NCBI GenBank assembly: GCA_007134165.1
Contig: SLLJ01000231.1
Location: 1 to 9,747 of the forward strand
Reading direction: 5' to 3'
Source: Nitriliruptoraceae bacterium
Lineage (GTDB): Bacteria; Actinomycetota; Nitriliruptoria; Nitriliruptorales; Nitriliruptoraceae
DNA: 9,747 bases
The notes beneath the pieces are model-generated. The model saw nothing but the letters and a program-made list of their open reading frames with translations. It was not told the DNA's origin and did no database searches. Shown piece after piece: positions 6,631 to 9,747 of the stretch; position 1 is the stretch's first letter; each line of letters opens with the position of its first letter. The position numbers and the translations under genes were made by a program.

Positions 6631-7322
6631 GTCGCGTCCTTTCGGGTGTCGGGCTCCGCGGGGAGATTCCGGGGCGGGGCCGGGGTTTGGTCGAGGTGGT
6701 GCCAGAACAGATCGACCACGTCGTCGATGAGGTCGTGCCAGCGCCGGCCACCGGGGTCGTTGGCCAGCTGCTGGTGGGCCAGACCGCTCGTGAGTGCGGT
6801 CCACAGGTCGAGGTCGTGCTGCTCGATGACGCCGAGCTCCGCCAAGCGGGCGCGCATGCTGTCGTAGGCCTCAACGGCGGGCGCGTAGGCGTCCGGGGAG
6901 GGCTCCCAACCGGCGATGGAGCGCTGGAACAGCAGCTGGAAGCGCACCGGGTCGTCGCTGGCAAAGTCGAGGAAGAAGCGGGCGCCGGCCAGCAGCACCC
7001 CGCGGGGGCCGACCTCGTCGAGCGGAGGGATCGCCGCGAGCTGACCGGCGAGGAACTCACGGTTGGCGGCGGCGAACATCGCGTCATAGATGTCGGGCTT
7101 GCCGGCGAAATACTCGTATAGCGACGGGGCGCGCATCCCGACCCGGCCAGCGAGCTCGCGCAGCGAGAAGCCGGTCAGCCCGACCTCGTGGGCCAGCTGC
7201 CAGGCGGCATCGAGGATCTGGGCGCGGGTTGCTTTGCGCCGGGCGGCGACCCGAGGGCTCGCAGTAGTGCTCGGGGACGGGCTCGCGGTGGGGCTCGGAG
7301 CGGTGCTCGCGGTATCGGTCAC
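6627..7322 (-). CDS. TetR/AcrR-family transcriptional regulator
   Basis: A 231-aa one-component repressor-type regulator. The N-terminal DNA-binding domain (about 31-79) shows RAQILDAAWQLAHEVGLTG, then FSLRELAGRVGMRAPSLYEYFAGK, the classical TetR helix-turn-helix with recognition helix around 61-75. The remaining 150 residues are the helical ligand-binding/dimerisation domain, with a typical FFLDFASDDPVRFQLLF segment. The ligand is not predictable. The start is GTG 7322, with AGGA eight bases upstream; an ATG at 7376 would add 18 residues but has no visible ribosome site and would translate across the inverted repeats. Residues 1-28 are a Ser/Thr/Pro/Ala-rich extension unusual for the family. 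Its TGA overlaps the ATG of the MDMPI-like gene (ATGA), so both are probably one operon under autoregulation. Confidence 0.88.
   Translation of the reverse strand: MTDTASTAPSPTASPSPSTTASPRVAARRKATRAQILDAAWQLAHEVGLTGFSLRELAGRVGMRAPSLYEYFAGKPDIYDAMFAAANREFLAGQLAAIPPLDEVGPRGVLLAGARFFLDFASDDPVRFQLLFQRSIAGWEPSPDAYAPAVEAYDSMRARLAELGVIEQHDLDLWTALTSGLAHQQLANDPGGRRWHDLIDDVVDLFWHHLDQTPAPPRNLPAEPDTRKDAT
6637..6641 (-). promoter_or_regulatory. Ribosome binding site deciding the start of the MDMPI-like gene
   Basis: On the minus strand AAGGA lies six bases before the ATG at 6630-6628, within the last codons of the TetR gene. It supports starting the MDMPI-like protein there and not at the upstream in-frame ATG at 6804. 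Confidence 0.75.
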
Positions 7323-7332
7323 GGTTCGTTTC

Positions 7333-7349
7333 CTACCGACGTTAGGTAG
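7333..7349 (-). promoter_or_regulatory. Candidate operator 1: 17-bp imperfect inverted repeat
   Basis: CTACC and GGTAG arms around a 7-bp centre, 10 bp upstream of the TetR GTG and touching its Shine-Dalgarno. Its position fits autoregulation, but the arms are only 5 bp, so chance occurrence is not excluded. Confidence 0.35.
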
Positions 7350-7366
7350 TCCGAATGCTGTTCGGA
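7350..7366 (-). promoter_or_regulatory. Candidate operator 2: 17-bp inverted repeat abutting operator 1
   Basis: TCCGAA and TTCGGA, perfect 6-bp arms around 5 bp, directly adjacent to the first repeat. A weak promoter reading on the minus strand (TTCCGA, 17 bp, TAACGT) would place this palindrome between the -35 and -10, a usual place for a TetR operator. The promoter itself is weakly supported. Confidence 0.45.
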
Positions 7367-7462
7367 ATTCTTGCACGTGGTCGCCGGGTCGTCAACTCCC
7401 GATCACGGCACGGTCTCGGTCGGCCTATCCCCGCCGGCGGATGTCGGCCGCCGCTCCGCGTC

Positions 7463-7778
7463 GCCTTCCCGCGCCGCCGTCCGAAACTCGCGCTGACGCA
7501 AGTTGTGCGCTCCCGTCGCACGGCCGGCCGTCGGAAACTCACGCTGGCGCGAGTTCTGTGCCGCTGCGGCCCGCTCAGCCCCGCCGCGGCGGCCCGCTCA
7601 GCCCCGCCCTGCCGCCCCGCGCCTTCCCGCGCCGCCGTCCGAAACTCGCGCTGACGCAAGTTGTGCGCTCCCGTCGCACGCCCGGCCGTCGGAAACTCGC
7701 GCTGGCGCGAGTTCTGTGACGCTGCGGCCCGCTCAGCCCCGCCGCGGCGGCCTGCTCAGCCCCGCCCCGCCGCCCCGC
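7463..7778. repeat. Two tandem 158-bp copies of a palindrome-rich intergenic repeat
   Basis: Copy 1 is 7463-7620 and copy 2 is 7621-7778; they are aligned without gaps and differ at only a few positions. A third copy starts at 7779 but stops after about 11 bp (GCCGCCGTCCG), lacking the GCCTTCCCGC lead. Each copy holds two related half-units beginning CCGTCCGAAACTC or CCGTCGGAAACTC, each with a 20-bp hairpin core: 7485-7504, 7536-7555, 7643-7662 and 7694-7713. A GC-rich tail follows with GGCCCGCTCAGCCCCGCC or a close variant twice. Open frames across it are low-complexity by-products of base composition. With 7379-7462 and the following remnant, this fills the gene-free stretch from the TetR operator region to the antitoxin gene. 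It looks like a REP-type/intergenic repeat family, but no genome-wide copies can be checked here. Confidence 0.93.
7694..7713. repeat. Near-perfect 20-bp palindrome (best hairpin of the 158-bp repeat)
   Basis: AACTCGCGC-TG-GCGCGAGTT: nine complementary pairs with only the two central bases unpaired. The sister hairpins have one or two mismatches (7536-7555 has A for G on the left arm; 7485-7504 and 7643-7662 have a CTGA loop and one mismatch). Covarying or matching changes between sisters would point to selection on the hairpin. Confidence 0.85.
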
Positions 7779-7789
7779 GCCGCCGTCCG

Positions 7790-7904
7790 TGGCCCCTACG
7801 AAGTCCAGCAGCACGTTGCCGTTGGGGTCGCCGAGCGTCTCGCTGTTGAGCGACACTGCGACGGTGGTAGTTGCTTGCGGGGCACCCGTTGCCGGTGGCG
7901 ATCA
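7790..7904 (-). pseudogene. Possible remnant of a protein-coding gene (C-terminal-like fragment)
   Basis: Between the repeat and the antitoxin stop, the minus strand reads TTTVAVSLNSETLGDPNG then NVLLDFVGATDG, following a TGA at 7904-7902. It has a mixed hydrophobic/polar composition unlike the Arg/Ala-rich nonsense of neighbouring shadow frames, and the reading continues straight into the repeat as low-complexity residues until 7575. A GTG at 7856 could start a short frame but has no good ribosome site. It may be the tail of a gene interrupted by the repeat, or chance. I do not recognise the family with certainty. Confidence 0.25.
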
Positions 7905-7911
7905 GAGGCCT

Positions 7912-8217
7912 TCAGGAGGCGTCGACCTCGTGATAGTCGAGGGCGACCGCCTCGCCTGGAGCTTCCCGAGTGCGCTGGAGGATGGCTGCGACCGTGTCGG
8001 TCACCTCCGGCTCGTAGAACACCGCCTCGCAGATCTCACACGCAGGCGCGGGCACTCCTCGGATGACGATCGCACTTACCCGGCCATCCTCGTGCTCCAG
8101 CACGTGACGGTGCACGAACGTGGATCGTCGCAGGCTCCCACCATCGAAACGGCGATCATCGCTGACCGCGATCCCCCTTCCTGCGGGTTCGATAGCCCGT
8201 GGTCGGATCCCAGCCAT
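7912..8217 (-). CDS. YgiT/MqsA-type zinc-finger protein, probable antitoxin
   Basis: A 101-aa protein whose core matches YgiT-type zinc-finger proteins, known as antitoxins of MqsR and of DUF4258-type toxins: a basic N-terminus, VSAIVIRGVPAPACEICEAVFYEPEV (47-72, with the usual 'VPaxxCexCgexyy.pEv' pattern), then a helix TDTVAAILQR. Only one CxxC (Cys60, Cys63) is present; the N-terminal CPxCG of canonical MqsA is absent and the usual Gly after the second Cys is Glu. Residues 86-101 are an acidic tail. No helix-turn-helix DNA-binding domain is visible, so any DNA binding is uncertain. The ATG at 8217 gives a 62-bp overlap with the toxin gene and has no clear ribosome site; a GTG at 8115 is an alternative. 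It lies directly downstream of the DUF4258-like gene on the same strand. Confidence 0.72.
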   Translation of the reverse strand: MAGIRPRAIEPAGRGIAVSDDRRFDGGSLRRSTFVHRHVLEHEDGRVSAIVIRGVPAPACEICEAVFYEPEVTDTVAAILQRTREAPGEAVALDYHEVDAS

Positions 8218-8494
8218 GGGTCGAGTCGGGCTCGCGCGCCGAGGGTACGACGGTCACGTCGAAGACGTCATCCTCCCCGATCACGACATGCAGCGAGCGG
8301 CCAGCAACCGTGCTGAGCAGCACGTAGCGGACGCGGTCATCGTGCTCGTACGCCTCGACGATCTCGTTGTTGGCAAGCGCGGTCTGCACCTCGACACGAG
8401 TGATGGTTCGGCCGAGCATCTTGTCCGCGGGCGCCGGGCTCTCGATCTGTCGTGCGCGTGGGAGGAACGACTCGCCGATGTCGTGGGCCGCCAC
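8156..8494 (-). CDS. DUF4258-like protein, probable toxin of the TA pair
   Basis: A 112-aa protein resembling DUF4258 domains, which are small RelE/MqsR-like folds encoded next to YgiT-type zinc-finger antitoxins and thought to be RNases. Visible family features are ITRVEVQTALANNEIVEAYEHD (31-52, broken by Asn/Glu turns; usual 'It.eeV..aL..geiIe.yp.d'), VRYVLLSTVAGRSLHVVIGED (55-75; the 'GrpLHVVv' signature with His69), VFDVTVVPSAREPD and a C-terminal Trp95 followed by a basic RTRRKGDRGQR end. The start is uncertain. GTG 8494 has GAGGGG five bases upstream and is preferred; ATG 8524 (122 aa) and ATG 8419 (87 aa) are alternatives. The 3' end overlaps the antitoxin gene by 62 bp. Toxicity is inferred from family and context only. 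Confidence 0.68.
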   Translation of the reverse strand: MAAHDIGESFLPRARQIESPAPADKMLGRTITRVEVQTALANNEIVEAYEHDDRVRYVLLSTVAGRSLHVVIGEDDVFDVTVVPSAREPDSTHGWDPTTGYRTRRKGDRGQR

Positions 8495-8542
8495 GCTCCC
8501 CCCTCGGCAACGATGGTGGGACATGATGCCAAGGGCCCGGCG

Positions 8543-8580
8543 GTTCATCCCTCGAACGGTCGGTTGGCTTGTGGATGAAC
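8543..8580 (-). promoter_or_regulatory. Inverted repeat upstream of the TA genes, candidate operator
   Basis: GTTCATCC (8543-8550) and GGATGAAC (8573-8580) are perfect 8-bp complements separated by 22 bp. The pair ends about 49 bp upstream of the preferred toxin GTG and 19 bp upstream of the alternative ATG. TA operons are usually autoregulated from such sites, but it does not match the MqsA palindrome pattern (AACCT-N3-AGGTT). Confidence 0.4.
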
Positions 8581-8877
8581 ACGAATGGGCGGTGCAGGAG
8601 CGGCCACCACCTCGCCAGTTGGGGGCGGTTGTCCGGCGATGGTTGTGAAGGTCCAACGCCAGCGCCCCGCACACCAGAGAACCGGGAAATCGTGGCAGCT
8701 TGCAGCGCTCCGGCCGACGCACGCGCGGCTCGCCTCGGGCATGGCCACGTTGACGCCCCCAGCCCCTTCCCTGGGCACGGTCCCCGTTCGCGGGGCGCAG
8801 CGCCAGGTACCATGCTGTGGGCCGACCCCGCCTGCACCGCTTGGGCCCGCCGGTGGGCCTCAGCCAGGAAACCAGCC
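8581..8877. other. Divergent intergenic stretch between the TA pair and the GNAT gene
   Basis: Just under 300 bp with no credible gene; open frames on both strands are Arg/Pro/Ala-rich shadows. It should carry promoters in both directions. On the plus strand a TACCAT at 8808-8813 is a possible -10 without a good -35. A compact hairpin CCCCG-TTCG-CGGGG occupies 8782-8795, and a CCCAG/CTGGG pair 8758-8775. None is strong enough to name a promoter or terminator. Confidence 0.4.
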
Positions 8878-9678
8878 ATGACCGGCGACCGAAGTGACCT
8901 ACTGCGACGGTTCCTCGGACACCTCGACGACGTGTGGAGTCGGCTCGCCCGATCGGTTCCGGGCGGGTGGGTCGAGGAGGCGGGCGGGCTGAGGTGCATC
9001 GCGACCGGGTCGCCGAGCCCCTCGTTCAACCTCGCGCTGGCAAGCGAGCACCGGCGAGATGCGCAGGTCGCGCTGGATGCGGCTCACGACCGCTTCGCCG
9101 AGGCCGGGCTGCGCTGGCTGCTCAAGCTGCAGCCCGAGTTCGACCACGACCTGGTCGATCAGGCGCGGCACCGCGGAATCGAGCTTGAGGAGGAACCGGT
9201 TTACGCCATGCCCATCCGGCCCTGGGCCGCAACGATGACACAGGTGTGGGACTCCCCGCTGTCGATCAACGTGGTCGGTAGCGAGACGATCCGCGACGCC
9301 GTTGCCTGCTTCGCGGAGGCGTTCGGCGCCGACCCGGACGCTGTAGTCCGCGAGCTCGGGCCCAACCTGCTCACGATCCCGACGTTCACCGTCTTCGTCG
9401 GCTCCCTCGAGGGGGAGCCGGTCGCCACCTCGATGCTGGCGACTTCACGCCGTGTGGGCCTGGCGGGTGTCTACAGCGTCGCCACCCGACCCGCCTACCG
9501 AGGTCGGGGCTTCGGGACCGCGCTGACTGCCGCCGCACTTGCCGCCGCGGATGAGCAGGGGTATGAGACCGCGGTGCTCGAACCCTCGCTGTCGGGCGCC
9601 CCGGTCTACCGGCGGATGGGCTTCGAACCGGTCGGCACCACCCTCGAAGCGGTGATTTCGGCCATCGATGGCTCCTGA
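8878..9678 (+). CDS. GNAT-family N-acetyltransferase with an N-terminal extra domain
   Basis: A 266-aa acetyl-CoA-dependent N-acetyltransferase. The C-terminal half (about 120-266) is the GNAT domain: TFTVFVGSLEGEPVATSML (169-187) as strands beta3-4, GLAGVYSVATRPAYRGRGFG (194-213) with the acetyl-CoA pyrophosphate loop RGRGFG (208-213), then ALTAAALAAADEQGYETAVL and APVYRRMGF (241-249), the usual motif B and Tyr-containing end. The first ~115 residues (SPSFNLALASE..., AGLRWLLKLQPE) resemble the degenerate N-terminal GNAT-like half found in many actinobacterial two-lobed acetyltransferases. The frame is open to 8569, but ATG 8878 has AGGAA seven bases upstream and starts where family similarity begins; an upstream ATG at 8812 lacks a site. 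Acceptor substrate cannot be predicted. Confidence 0.88.
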   Translation: MTGDRSDLLRRFLGHLDDVWSRLARSVPGGWVEEAGGLRCIATGSPSPSFNLALASEHRRDAQVALDAAHDRFAEAGLRWLLKLQPEFDHDLVDQARHRGIELEEEPVYAMPIRPWAATMTQVWDSPLSINVVGSETIRDAVACFAEAFGADPDAVVRELGPNLLTIPTFTVFVGSLEGEPVATSMLATSRRVGLAGVYSVATRPAYRGRGFGTALTAAALAAADEQGYETAVLEPSLSGAPVYRRMGFEPVGTTLEAVISAIDGS

Positions 9679-9747
9679 CGCTGTGGTCGTGGCTTCGCCG
9701 CGCTGGCTGCGACCCCCCGGGGCGGAGATCTCCACCCGTGATGGCGC
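9668..9747 (+). CDS. Possible start of a further gene, cut by the window end
   Basis: An ATG at 9668 inside the last codons of the GNAT gene opens a frame (MAPDAVVVASPRWLRPPGAE...) that stays open to the window end, with a GTG at 9683 and another at 9689 as other starts. An 11-bp overlap with the upstream stop would be typical of an operon here, but no clear Shine-Dalgarno is seen and 26 codons are too few to judge. The product is not recognised. Confidence 0.25.
   Translation, partial: MAPDAVVVASPRWLRPPGAEISTRDG

Noticed and set aside
5881..6867. 328-aa plus-strand frame opposite the MDMPI-like gene
   Set aside because: The minus strand carries conserved family motifs and an ATGA-coupled start; the plus frame is a Val/Gly/Asp-rich mirror.
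7463..7778. CRISPR array
   Set aside because: Only two long tandem copies with no alternating unique spacers and no cas genes in view.
7090..8066. Overlapping plus-strand frames across the palindromic repeats (about 190-210 aa)
   Set aside because: They translate the repeat into near-identical Arg/Pro/Ser strings and have no ribosome sites; repetition at DNA level explains them.
9685..9715. GGTCG/CGACC pair after the GNAT gene as a terminator
   Set aside because: Weak arms, long loop and no T-run; a possible overlapping downstream gene would run through it.

Overview
The window is high-GC, gene-dense DNA that looks like a chromosome segment of an actinobacterium. The evidence is the order alaS-ruvX-mltG-aroE with GTG starts and 4-10 bp overlaps (an arrangement common in Actinobacteria), a mycothiol-dependent-isomerase-like (MDMPI/DinB-fold) protein, and a secreted protein with SLH repeats of the 'TRAQMASFL' type. 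SLH proteins are rare in classical Streptomyces/Mycobacterium-type lineages and commoner in deep-branching ones such as Nitriliruptoria/Euzebyales. Together with Asp/Glu-rich low-complexity stretches in RuvX and MltG, this makes such a lineage (possibly salt-adapted) my best guess, but it is an inference only.

Region 1 (1-3446, + strand) is a housekeeping operon: the 3' end of alaS (alanyl-tRNA synthetase), ruvX/yqgF (Holliday-junction resolvase-like or pre-16S rRNA nuclease), mltG (endolytic transglycosylase that ends glycan strands) and aroE (shikimate dehydrogenase). Each start overlaps the preceding stop (GTGA, 10 bp, GTGA), which suggests translational coupling.

Region 2 (3447-5799) holds one secreted protein of 651 aa behind a 199-bp intergenic gap and a perfect AGGAGG. 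It has a signal peptide, three SLH repeats, a trypsin-like serine protease domain with a visible His/Asp/Ser triad, a Gly/Pro linker and a C-terminal beta-rich domain I do not recognise. The 198 bp after it, up to the convergent neighbour, show no convincing gene or terminator.

Region 3 (5800-7366, - strand) is a two-gene unit: a TetR-type regulator followed by an MDMPI-like protein, overlapping by ATGA. Two abutting 17-bp inverted repeats upstream of the TetR start are candidate operators.

Region 4 (7367-8877) is accessory in character. It has two tandem 158-bp copies of a palindrome-rich intergenic repeat (four hairpins), a possible gene remnant, and a probable type II toxin-antitoxin pair (DUF4258-like toxin, then YgiT/MqsA-type zinc-finger antitoxin, - strand) with an 8-bp inverted repeat upstream. 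A divergent intergenic stretch follows.

Region 5 (8878-9747, + strand) is a GNAT N-acetyltransferase with an extra N-terminal half, and possibly the start of one more gene that runs off the window. No rRNA, tRNA, CRISPR array or insertion-sequence transposase is visible. The most unusual features are the 158-bp palindromic tandem repeat next to the TA pair and the SLH-anchored protease; I do not see a clearly new multi-gene system.
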